Assembly: GCA_030180135.1 (NCBI GenBank)
Contig: CM058235.1
Location: 13,501,145 to 13,565,144 of the forward strand
DNA: 64,000 bases
Direction: 5' to 3'
Origin: Orychophragmus violaceus
Taxonomy: Eukaryota; Streptophyta; Magnoliopsida; Brassicales; Brassicaceae
In this document: positions 1 to 9,560 of the stretch, one piece after another
Numbering within the stretch: the stretch's first letter is position 1
Layout: each line of letters opens with the position of its first letter
Program-made: the position numbers and the translations under genes
The notes under the pieces: model-generated
Databases searched by the model: none
What the model was told of the DNA's origin: nothing
The model's input: only the letters and a program-made list of their open reading frames with translations

Positions 1-169
1 TTGCGATGACGGGCGGTCCGAAGCATTTTCTTTCAGCCGCAATCAACTCTTCCATGCTGAGACATTTCGACACCATGCCTACTCATGAGCCGCTCCATCA
101 TGATTTTCTCGGGCATGCTCATGACAATATGATTAAAAGGTAATTATTTCAAAAGTCCCTTGCCTTGGT

Positions 170-364
170 GAATTCTATAAGTATTCACTCCTTCATTCTT
201 CATCTTTCATTCTTCTCTCCAAAGAAAATAACCCAAAGGTAACTTCTCTCTCTAACTTCTTCTTAGTTTCTTGTGAGTTTTGTCAAAATTTCCAGCTCTG
301 TTCTTGTTAGTTTAGAAGCTTTGGATTTTTTTCCAAGTTTGAATTTTATGCTTTGGCGGCGTTT
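170..364 (+). promoter_or_regulatory. Putative promoter and leader of the Tat antisense gene
   Basis: A TATA-like CTATAAGTA lies at 175-183. It is followed by a pyrimidine-rich leader (TCATTCTTCATCTTTCATTC from about 195) that resembles a plant 5' UTR, and by the first ATG of the antisense ORF at 365. The arrangement suggests the antisense gene has its own promoter and is not read from an LTR. There is no expression evidence. Confidence 0.4.
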
Positions 365-2520
365 ATGGTAAATATGGCGGATCGTGAACCGAAACGCGGT
401 CATGCTAATTCGTCCGAAGGAGAGTCTCCTGGGGTTTGGCGTGCGACCAGGTCTCGTGCTAGTCGGCCTTGTCCCTCGGCCACATCGGATACTTCGATCA
501 AGAATGAGTTCAAGGGCGCTCAAGTTAGTCGGAAGGAGTTCCTTCGTTACTGGGATTTCCCTCCAGATGCGCCAAAGAAGACTCGTCCGAGAAAAAAAGA
601 AACAGATTCATGATCATGTTGGCTCGACATTGTCTTTGGCAAAGTCGGTCGCAAAGCTTCGACGCGATGCTAAGGTTCCTGAAAATGTGACGATTAGGAT
701 ACCGTCTCATAGCGACCGAGTTGAGTCTCCACCAAAGGGGTATTTCTCGGTGTACGAAATCTTCTTCGAGTCGTGCTTTCTTTGGTTCCCGATTCACGAA
801 CTTATCGTCCGTTATCTTCGACATCATAGATTAGCTCGGACGCAAATCACTCCTAGGAGCCTAAGACATTTGGTAGGCATACTGGTTCGTAGTTTTGAAT
901 GTGGATTCGACCTCCGAGTGTTACATCTTCGGAATATGCTGCATGTGGTTCTGATAAAGCATGGTTTCGAGCATTACCTCAGGCCCTATCTACATCGGGC
1001 GGTTATATCGGATTTCAAAAATAAGGATCGTCAATATATGCATCATTTATTCTATGTCTTAATCGACGAAGCGTCCGTTGGAAAAGCTTGTGTTCCATTG
1101 ATGATGTCGAAATGGGGAGAGCTTGCTAGCGGACTTAGTTGTTTTTGTCGTTTAGATTTTTATCTTGCCTACCTTCTAACAAAAGTTTTTTTTTTCAGCG
1201 AAAGACATCTGCTTGACGTGTCCGCCACAGTTGGTTCCTCTCATTTGGGCGCTTCAGAACGGGGGCACGAATTGGAATCAGCATTTTTCGCTTGAGCGTG
1301 TTATCCGTGCTAGTCAGATGGACGCGACTCGTCGAGCGGCGAGGACCGACGAGAACACGGACGCTGAAGATGAGCATCCGGACGATGTTGTTATCCAAGA
1401 CTATGGCTTGATCTCCCCATGGCTTGCGGAAGGGGTTGAGTTTCCGGAGTTTGATTTTCATGGCTTTGACGACTGGATCGGTCAAGATCCCACGCTGAGC
1501 GAAGGCATTCCTGGAGCTTGTGCCGATGCTGATAGCAGTGATGGGATGAATGTTCCGCAGGTCCCTATATCGGATTCATCGGATCGGGTCGTCGCGCCCG
1601 AATCTAGTAGAAGATCCAGGAAGAGACATGGGAAGGACTTCGAGGTTCCGCAACCTGAAATCCTGGAACAGTCGGGTCGTGATGGCGGTGGTTCCATATA
1701 CACCAATGTTGTTGCGGTTGCTAGCTTTTGTGCGGATGTTCGTCATCCGGGAGATCTCCCCACACTATTCGAAGATATGATTTGTGGTGAATCCCTTGCT
1801 AGCGCTGGGCAGGACATGTTAAGGTTTAGTTCCTTTACTTTTCCGTGAGGCATGCGATCTTATCCCACTACTTTGCTAATTTGTCTGAGTTTATTTCAGG
1901 TGTAGGCTTTGGTTAATCGTCATGCTGATGAATCCGATATGAAGCTTCGAGGGATTCAGGACTGCTTCGCAAGGCGTTTTGTTGCCAATGCGCTCTTGGT
2001 GGAGTCAGTTGCTGCTATGAGAGCTTCTATGGAAGATGGAAGGAACGAATTTGAGACGGCGAGGTTTTTCCTTAATGCTGAAAAGAATGCGGCCTTGACT
2101 GAAGTCGAGGCTTTAAGAGTCCAACTTGCCGAGAGAGAGGTTTCCCATGAGTTCTCTCTTCGGACTGCGGCCGAGAGAAAAAAAAGGGGCATGCTGAAGA
2201 AAATTGCATCCCGATTCTCCAAATTCCGTAAGATTTTCTCGAAACTGCCCTCGGCTATAGAGAGGCAAAGTCAATTCGTCGCAGCAAGGAGTAACCTGGA
2301 TTTGATTGCTGACTTGAGATCAGAGCATCCTGATGCGTTTGAATCCGATGAGGCAGATCTAATGTCGAGGATCCGTCCGGGAGAGGGAAACGTTTTTGAA
2401 TACAACCGGATGATTGCCGAAGCTAGGGACTGCGTCGATCCATCTTTGTTTCATGGTGATGGTGCCAGTTTATCCCAAGGACGGTTGGTCGTCGTACTAG
2501 CTTGTCTTTGGATATTTTAA
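365..2520 (+). pseudogene. Antisense gene of the Tat element, 'putative gypsy type transposon' (PF04195-like) protein, degenerate
   Basis: The open stretches follow one another in changing frames. The first begins at ATG 365 or 374 (MADREPKRG) and runs to about 600, where an A-rich run (GAAAAAAAGAAA) shifts the frame. The second, about 606-1138, holds the diagnostic region: GYFSVYEIFFESCFLWFPI, then LARTQITPRSLRHLVGILVR and FECGFDL, which matches the plant family described as putative gypsy-type transposon protein. A likely intron runs from about 1138 to the TTTTTTTTTCAG ending at 1199. A third stretch, about 1200-1820, is acidic and low complexity (ISPWLAEGVEFPEFDFHGFD). A second likely intron ends with TTTATTTCAG at 1899. 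The last stretch (1909-2520) is charged and helical (ALTEVEALRVQLAEREVSHE), probably a coiled coil. The protein's function is unknown. It reads opposite to gag, as in other Tat-lineage elements. The frameshift makes a working protein unlikely. Confidence 0.6.
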
Positions 2521-2604
2521 CGATTTCAACCTCTCTCGGTATTTCGAAGTAGAAAATCTTTTAATATATGACGTTTGATTTGGTTTTATAGACCGTATTG
2601 GCCT

Positions 2605-2720
2605 GGTTGAAAGTTCAGATTGGTTTGGCTGGGTCCTGAACTGATTCAGCTCGGAAGTAAACTGATTCAGCTCGGGACCGAGCTGGTTCAGCTCGGAACT
2701 TCCGAGCTGGTTTAGCTTGA
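2605..2720. repeat. Palindromic GCTCGG word cluster (Tat type), copy 1
   Basis: Repeated and inverted copies of a word of the form CTGGTTCAGCTCGGAA / TTCCGAGCTGG. The same words recur at 8878-9065 and inside the Tat 5' LTR at 12424-12565, so the cluster belongs to this element. Adjacent inverted words could fold into short hairpins. Confidence 0.7.
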
Positions 2721-2751
2721 GGATTTGTGGTGCGTGCCTTTTACAATGTTC

Positions 2752-3242
2752 GGACCGGTGTTCTTTGGAAGGGTTTTTACCGGGTTTCATCATGATCAGA
2801 CCAGTGTGCCCGGAAGCGTTTTACTGGGTTTCGCGGTGAGTAGACCAGTGTGCTCGGAGGCGTCTTACTGGGTTTCGAATCCGAGAGATAACAATACGTT
2901 TTTCTCTCGCGTACTTGTAATGTACAGACAAGTGTGTTCAAAAGCGTCTTACTGGGTTTTTAGGAGCTTTACGGTTGACTTTGGTACTAGTGCGCGGTTT
3001 GCCGTCTTATATTCTCAAGTCGGTCGTGTACTCGATAATGACATTGTCGAGACCAGTGTATCATATTCTACTAGGTTTAGATTTTCGATCCCGACTTTCC
3101 GCGAGACTCTCGCCTCGCATCTTTCGTTCACTGAAATAAACTGGTATCCGCAGGACTACCTTTCAAAAATACCGAACCATGATATACTTGGTTATAACGT
3201 CATTTTACCAGTGTGCTGAGTAGTGTCATACTGGATTTTGGG
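2752..3242. repeat. Diverged tandem repeat with ACCAGT...ACTGGGT inverted words
   Basis: At least six related units of about 33-40 bases, each starting near ACCAGTGTG and ending near TACTGGGTTT, lie at about 2752, 2802, 2842, 2930, 3050 and 3206. Each unit holds an inverted pair (ACCAGT/ACTGGT). The spacing is irregular and the units are diverged. The block lies between the antisense gene and the nested Athila-like insertion. Confidence 0.55.
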
Positions 3243-3576
3243 TCTATTATCGTCTCCAGTATTGGTGCGGTGGATTTGAAGACCTGTCAACAACCCGTAT
3301 TCGGGATCTTACGTCAACCTCTTGACTTATGTTCCCTTTACCGATAATAAGCATACACTGGTGGTATTAAAATTTATATAGCGCGCTTTTATCCGTTTGT
3401 TGGATGTATAGAGCCTCAATCCATATAGGGCGTATTGGCTAATATCCACGATGGATGTATGTGTTTGTCCGTCGCGGCCGTCGACAAAAAATGATAAGTT
3501 ATTCCTAACAACTATGCATGTATGCGAATTCTAAGTTACAAAGTTGATGTTCTAACTTTGATCTAGGAAAAATAGA

Positions 3577-4777
3577 TGATATATCATGGTTTTTACTAGT
3601 TTTAGACCATGATATAAGTATGTTTTAGAGTCTATTAGTGTTTCTTTAGAGTCTTTTGCAGGTCTTATTAGGTACACGCACGTTTGGAGCAGAAGTGAAG
3701 ATTTTGGAGCTATTTGGTGCATATTGGAGATTTGACCCGAGAGGTGAAGCTCACTGTCCAGATTTGAGATCTGTGTCGATCGTTGCACATCAGCATCGAT
3801 CGATGCACAGCGCGAATGGGCCAGACTCGCGAGAGTTATGAAGTTATGAGATATTGCAGAAGTGCCCAGAAGTTCCATATATTTACACAGAAGCCCCAAG
3901 ACGTGATTAGGCTATATTAGTTAGGTTTTAGACTTTGTTATTCATTACACTATCATAACTTAGAGCAGAGAGTTTTTGGAGCTTTTGGGGCTGATCTGAT
4001 CCTGTACTACACCTTATTTTTGGAGAAGATTTCGAACCCCTTTACTATTCTAATCTCTTTTATGATATCTATTATTTCATTAATTATGTCTTCATATTCC
4101 ATGTCTGAGTAGTTTCATAGTTAGGTTTAGGGTTTCTCATAGGGATTTCATGACTTGCTAGATATAATTAATTTAGTTAGGGATTCATATCAATAGATGT
4201 TCTTCAAACTAAATTGTGTTTAATGCTAGTTCTAACCTGATCACTTATAATCTAGATCTTAGGTTGCTAAATTGACACGACAGTGTGGTTTAGAATCTGA
4301 ACTATTTAGGTTGAGCAATTTAATTACTCGCAAAGGAATTTGGTTTAATTAGGTTGTGAACATATCGAACTTGGAATTAAAGCTGGTTTAATCTGTTAGT
4401 AATTGCAAAGGAATTTGGATTGCTGCACTTAGACTTAGAGAATTCTCGCAACGACAGTTGGTTAATTCTATATTTATGTTTGAGTTCTAGAACTGAGCTT
4501 AGTTAGATCCTGACTGAATGATTTATCTGCTTGTCTGATTTCCTAAGAACGCCCTAGACTTAGCGCCCTTAGTTTATTGCTTACAACCACAACTTGCTAC
4601 TGATTTACTTTCTCGCATTGCTTTTTAGTTATTCAATACAATTTGCTTTCTCCTGGTTTAAATCTGTTTAGTTCTAATCCTATCGTTGCCTAGAGTCCTC
4701 GTGGATTTGATCCTTAAGTACTACATTGATATACTGTGCACTTGCAGTTAGTATAGGGTTAAAACTTACACCTATCA
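3577..4777 (+). repeat. 5' LTR of Athila-1
   Basis: 1201 bases with TG...CA ends. It contains a cassette of palindromic words at 3772-3809 (GTGTCGATCG and GCATCGATCGATGC) and a TATA-like CATATATTTA at 3876-3885, about 67 bases downstream. The 3' half is very close to the 3' LTR but the first 500 or so bases are strongly diverged. Confidence 0.85.
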
Positions 4778-4783
4778 AGTTTT

Positions 4784-4801
4784 TGGCACCGTTGCCGGGG
4801 A
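4784..4801 (+). other. Primer binding site of Athila-1
   Basis: TGGCACCGTTGCCGGGGA lies six bases after the LTR end. It is of the type complementary to the 3' end of plant tRNA-Asp that is common in Athila elements, with one difference from the usual TGGCGCCGTTGCC. Confidence 0.8.
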
Positions 4802-4917
4802 CTCTTTTGAGTCTTCGATAGATTTGAACTTAGGGTTTAGACTAGGTTTTTCGTTTTTCTTTTTTGTTACTAATTTTTATTTGTTTTGCGTTTCAGGTAC
4901 GCATGTAATCGCCCTGC

Positions 4918-5003
4918 AACGATCGACACGGTCATGTGTGTCGATCGTCACATCATCGCGCTTGCATCGATCGACGCTTCTCCTGCATCGATCGACACAT
5001 ATC
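4918..5003 (+). repeat. Cassette cluster in the Athila-1 leader
   Basis: Four copies of the TCGATCGACAC type word in both orientations (CGATCGACAC, GTGTCGATCG, GCATCGATCGACGC, GCATCGATCGACAC), directly upstream of the chosen gag start. Further cassettes lie in the element at 5567-5605, 5640-5680, 6402-6447 and 6521-6542. Confidence 0.8.
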
Positions 5004-5012
5004 GTAAGGAAG

Positions 5013-6140
5013 ATGTATGATTTCTTCAGTCCAGGGATTGACAGCTCGCAGATAGCTGGGATAAAGAGCAAAGTAAAATCTCTGCATAGTCTTGTACTTG
5101 GAAAATATGCGCAAAGAGCTATCAACTGTGTTGAAGGGAGTGGATTCTACAGTCAGGAATCTGCTTTTCAGGAACCCCTCCAGCAACAGAGTAACTCTTT
5201 CTCGAGGAACTATGGTGTTTCCTCTTACCAAGCACCACCTGCACCTGCATATAAGAGCAGATTGGAAACCATGATGGAGCAGTTTCTTGAGGGACAACAA
5301 CAGATCAATGTGTCATACAACTCAAAGATAGATGCATTGTATGAAGATATGAATGGAAAGTTTGAATCTTTGAGCACACATGTGAAGAAGCTAGATGTCC
5401 AAGTTCAACAAACAGCTGGAGCAATACAAAGGCAGAACAAAGCTAGGAAAGCTGAACAGAAGCTGTACATCATTGATGTGACCATAAGAGATGAGATTGA
5501 GTTGCTAGGTGAAAAAGAGAGCATAATCTCAGATTTTCTGGATGAATATTGTCTGTCTGAGACATGCACCGATCGACACACACTTGATGTCGTTCGATGC
5601 AACCCCGATCCGTCTGATGAAATTGAACATAATCGCCTTGTGTCGATCGACACATCTCGTGCATCGATCGACACAGATCGCAGACGAGACCAGAAACCTG
5701 CAACAGTCCCGGAACGCTTTGTGCCATATCCTAAGGTTCCTAAACCTTCTAAACAGGAGCTAGAAGTGACTAACTGCATGAAACTGATAGATAAGGAGCT
5801 GAATGAAACTCCACCAGCTGAAGCTTCGCGAGTTCATCCTTGTGTGTTGAGAGATGCAAAGAAGATGATATCCACTGATAATCATGTGAAAGAAGAAGTT
5901 CAGATTGGTGGAACTACAATATCTGATAGTGGGGAAAAGAAGATGGTGGTTCCTCAGGAATCTGCTCTAACATCTTCAGTGCCTGCAACTGCTCATAAGC
6001 AGAAAGCTCCAAACATCAGATCTCCACCAAAGGTAAGACATAAATCATCTAAGCTTAAACCTCCTAACCTCATTGCTTTAAATCCAGGAAAACGCAGCAT
6101 CCCACCCAAGCTTCGCTCCCGCCCTGATTCTGTTTATTAA
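5013..6140 (+). CDS. Athila-like gag-related protein of a non-autonomous element
   Basis: I chose ATG 5013 (protein begins MYDFFSPG) because the upstream part of the open frame has no in-frame ATG and is simply translated palindromic cassettes. The product would be about 375 residues. The middle part (RLETMMEQFLEGQQQINVSY, then repeated heptad-like segments) resembles the region after the gag domain of Athila polyproteins, where gag joins protease. The core gag domain itself is absent or very short. A second cassette, translated as SIDT...ASIDTD, lies inside the ORF (5640-5680). The C-terminal third is basic and proline-rich (RSPPKVRHKSSKLKPP). The role in packaging is inferred from the relation to gag. 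The frame is intact, which is unusual for an element whose LTRs have diverged. Confidence 0.55.
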   Translation: MYDFFSPGIDSSQIAGIKSKVKSLHSLVLGKYAQRAINCVEGSGFYSQESAFQEPLQQQSNSFSRNYGVSSYQAPPAPAYKSRLETMMEQFLEGQQQINVSYNSKIDALYEDMNGKFESLSTHVKKLDVQVQQTAGAIQRQNKARKAEQKLYIIDVTIRDEIELLGEKESIISDFLDEYCLSETCTDRHTLDVVRCNPDPSDEIEHNRLVSIDTSRASIDTDRRRDQKPATVPERFVPYPKVPKPSKQELEVTNCMKLIDKELNETPPAEASRVHPCVLRDAKKMISTDNHVKEEVQIGGTTISDSGEKKMVVPQESALTSSVPATAHKQKAPNIRSPPKVRHKSSKLKPPNLIALNPGKRSIPPKLRSRPDSVY

Positions 6141-7577
6141 TTCCTTGGAAAACCTCATGATCCGACAGCCTATACACCTCCTTGGATGAAGATATATTCA
6201 CAGAGACACTCAAAGTCTCTGTTGAAACCGCCATGAGTCTAATCTCTATCCCATAGTCAAGCTAATGACTAAAAACAAGCGCTGAGTGGGAGGCAACCCA
6301 CTGTTAGGTTCGTTTTTGTTTTCATTTTTCGTTTTGATTTTGGTGTTTTGATTTTTCTGTTTAAGTGTGTTTAGAGGCATGAGAAACAGGCAGAATCGCA
6401 CTGCATCGATCGACACATATAGTGCATCGGTCGATGCAGTCGCGATTTATGGTTTACCGATTCGATTGCGGTTCAGACACCGGTTATCTCAATAACCGCG
6501 AGTAAGATTTGCCTTGCAGGGGCATCGATCGACACAGTGCGACAACATGTAAGTATTCTGCAACTTTCGGATGTTTCAAATTTGTTTATCTTTCTCGCCA
6601 TCCCTGAGCTTGATTACACTGGGGACAGTGTAGTTTAAGTGTGGGGGAGGTAGCTACTAACGCACGCTTTTGTTTTCTTAGAGTTAGTCCTGTTTTTCAA
6701 AAAAAATTGTTTTATTGAGTCAAAACAGTTTAAGTAGGAAACAGTGAGTTTTTGAGAAGTTAACAACATCTTGCAGGAACTTAAGTGACCATTGGGATGA
6801 AGTTGCATGATCTATCTCTGACTATTAGAAAACCCCAGCACAGATCAACCTACTGAGGACACCCACATCACTTCAGGTATCAGAGGATCCTTTACTGACT
6901 TCACCCTTGTAAACCTGACTTAATTTTCTCACCTAAGGGCTTGGTATACCTTGAGTCGGACTCCTCTTTTGGTTCTGACACAGCTTGTAAACCTGTCCGA
7001 GTATGGTTCCCTTCTCCCCTTCTCTTAAAGTAAAAAAAAAAAGAATAATAAACTGAGGATGAGCTAGTAGCTCCGAAGTGATCGCGGGAGTAGTAGCTAC
7101 CACTATTACCTCCTATGCATCCATGAAATGTTTCCAAAGTACACCCTATAACGGGAAGAGCACTGATAAAAAAAAAATGATAGCCAATGGCGAAAAATCA
7201 GATCGCTAAGGAAGGGAAAAGAGAAGAAAGGAACCAAAAAGATAGTATGGTGGTCTAGAGCTAGCAGAGTAAGAATCCATGTGCCCTTTGATCGATAATC
7301 CTTAGGTGAGACCCCACTTAAATGCTTATAGAAGTCAGTATGGTGAATTTGAATGCGTGAATGTGATTGTGAAGTTTACTTAGGACAGTTGCTAAGTGTG
7401 GGGGAAGTACATGTTGGTCTTGATATCTTGCAGGTGATTCTTTCAGTGGCTTACTAAAAGGAATCTGAGTGTTGTTGCTTCTAGGATGAAAAGAGTTTCT
7501 GAAAGTTTTCAAACCTCTTCACCATGCTTTATTTCTTTACTTGCTTGAGGGCAAGCAAGATCTAAGTGTGGGGGAGT
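6141..7577 (+). other. 3' non-coding region of Athila-1 with three polypurine tracts
   Basis: I see no convincing ORF here. The motif TAAGTGTGGGGGA occurs three times: 6636-6650, 7393-7407 and 7563-7577. The last directly precedes the 3' LTR and is the expected polypurine primer for plus-strand synthesis; the others are possible extra primers. Cassettes at 6402-6447 and 6521-6542 lie in the first part. Confidence 0.65.
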
Positions 7578-8745
7578 TGATATACCATGGATTTTAGGGA
7601 TTTTAGCCAAGGTATATGTCTTATTTATCAAGTCTTTTAGTATGTTTTGAAGTCTTTTCAGGTGTTTTACAGGTTTAAGGACATTTGGAGCCTAATTGGA
7701 CGTTCTGGGAGCATTGAGAGCATTTATGCACTGTTTAGAGGTTTCACAGAGTTCACTGGCTGCGAAATCTCCCTGCATCGGTAGATGCAGTATGTGCATC
7801 GGTCGATGCAAGGTGATTCCTGCGCACAAAAATCCCGAAATTACAGTTTTTGCCCAGAAACTTCCCAGATTTGCAAAAAGGCCACAGACGTGTTTTAGAC
7901 TATATATTAGGGTTTTTAGCCACTTGTTTAGGCTACGCTTTTCTTAAGTCTTATTTTATTTTCAGAGAGAGTTAGGGGCTGATCATGATCTCGAAAGAGA
8001 GAGGATTTTGAACCCCAGTTCTTTATTTGATTTTATAATATTTGGTTTTCTATTCCTGATGTTTTCTGTTTCGATGATTATGTCTGAGTAGATTACATGT
8101 TAGGTTTAGGGATACTCATTAGGGATTTCATGGAAATTATAGGTTGATAGATCTGTAGGGATTCATATATGTTAGTTCTTCATCTAGGATTGTTCTTACA
8201 GCTTGATCTGAATTAGCTACCCAAATTTATGATGTTAGGTTGATTGATACAACGGCAGTTGGTTAATTAGCTAGAAAGAACCTAGATGAGCAACTTAATT
8301 ACTCGCAAAGGAATTTGGTTTAAATAGATTGTGAACATATCGAACTTGGAATTAAAGTTGGTTTAATCTGTTAGTAATTGCAAAGGAATTTGGATTACTG
8401 CACTTAGACTTAGAGAATTCTCGCAACGACAGTTGGTTAATTATATATCTGTGTTTGAGTTCTAGAACAGTTCTTAATTAGATCCTGATTGATTGATTGC
8501 ATGTGTTCCTGATTTCCTGAGAACTCCCTAGACTTAACACATTTGCCTCCTTGCTTACAAACTCGCTACTGATTCACTTTTCTGCTTTGCTTTAGTTTCT
8601 CATTACAATTTACTTTCTCCTAGTTTAATCTTTTATGTTCTTAATCTATCGTTGACCGGAGTTCCTGTGGATTCGATACCCTAAGTACTACAACTACATC
8701 ACTGTGCACTTGCAGTTAGAAATAGGAATAAAAGTCGACCTATCA
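7578..8745 (+). repeat. 3' LTR of Athila-1
   Basis: 1168 bases, starting TGATATACCATGG and ending ACCTATCA. It has a cassette pair of the GCATCGGTCGATGC type at 7774-7810 and a TATA-like TATATATTA at 7901-7909. The segment 8290-8470 is nearly identical to the 5' LTR, while the first several hundred bases are only loosely similar. Confidence 0.85.
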
Positions 8746-8877
8746 ATAGACTGAAATAAAAAGGTGAAAAAGAGTTTATTTTTGTTACCGGATAATTTCA
8801 AGGGCGTGGTCAGATAGTTGAACTTCTGCAGGTGCGTGGTACCTCAGGCCAATATCTGTCGTGTGGAATTTCTGCGG

Positions 8878-9065
8878 AGCTGGGGAGTTCAAGTCGGCTC
8901 AGCTCAAAAATTCCGAGCTGGTTTGGCTCAGATCCGAGCTGGTTCAGCTCGGAAATTCCGAGCTGGTTTGGCTCAGATCCGAGCTGGTTCAACTCGGACA
9001 TTGCGAGGTGGTTTAGCATGGATCCGAGCTGGTTCAGCAAGGATTTTCTTAGCTGATTTGTCGGA
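8878..9065. repeat. Palindromic GCTCGG word cluster (Tat type), copy 2
   Basis: Tandem and inverted TTCCGAGCTGGTTTGGCTC / GATCCGAGCTGGTTCAGC words with a period near 36 bases. It lies just downstream (minus strand) of the integrase tail of the Tat element. Confidence 0.75.
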
Positions 9066-9302
9066 AGTCTCTAGTTGATTTGCATTGAAATTTCTGAGAT
9101 GGTTCTTTTGAGTTTCGAGAATTGCTTAAAAAGTTTGTGAGATCCGATATGGAAGTATAGATATATAAGGACCTACTCTCCTCTTTTTGAGAGGGGAGAC
9201 AACTGAACCGATCAAGAAGATCGGCTGCTTACATACCCCTTGTGGGGATCAAGCCGTCCCGTAGTTCAAAATGTTCCTTAATTTTTTTTTTTTGACGTTT
9301 CG

Positions 9303-9482
9303 AAGTCTTCAATATCGGAATATTCTTAGGTGCATCGCGTTCCATCCTATTTTGGTGTTGTCCATGGTTTTGAGCTCATATAATTCAGGACGAATCTCTC
9401 TCGTAACCATGTAAGGTCCTTTCCAGTCTGCTCCGGTGTTCAGATGCGCCGAGCTTCACTAGACTCTTCTTAGGATAAGATC
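9303..9482 (-). pseudogene. Integrase C-terminal remnant of the Tat element
   Basis: Translation of the minus strand gives GDLILRRV, a stop, then WKGPYMVTREIRPELYELK and WNAMHLRIFRY followed by a stop. This is the C-terminal module found at the end of Ty3/gypsy polyproteins (a WxGPY...RPxxYxL core with a final HLRxxY). Only this tail remains; the catalytic core, RT and RNase H are gone, which points to an internal deletion between protease and integrase. Confidence 0.75.
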
Positions 9483-9560
9483 TCCTACTTAAAAATGTTG
9501 ATTGCGATCGTTGGTTCGGTGAGATGGGAAGCTTCTCTCCGTTGCATTTATCTGATGGCT

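Larger units (their letters stand above)
3577..8745 (+). mobile_element. Non-autonomous Athila-like Ty3/gypsy LTR retrotransposon (element Athila-1)
   Basis: The element starts TGATATATCATGG and ends ACCTATCA. It is flanked by a perfect 5-base target duplication, ATAGA, at 3572-3576 and 8746-8750. The LTRs are 3577-4777 and 7578-8745. The primer binding site is at 4784-4801 and a polypurine tract (TAAGTGTGGGGGAG) abuts the 3' LTR. The only coding region is a gag-like ORF; there is no protease, RT, RNase H or integrase, so movement would need proteins supplied by a related element. It inserted in the spacer between the integrase and antisense gene of the Tat element. Confidence 0.9.
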
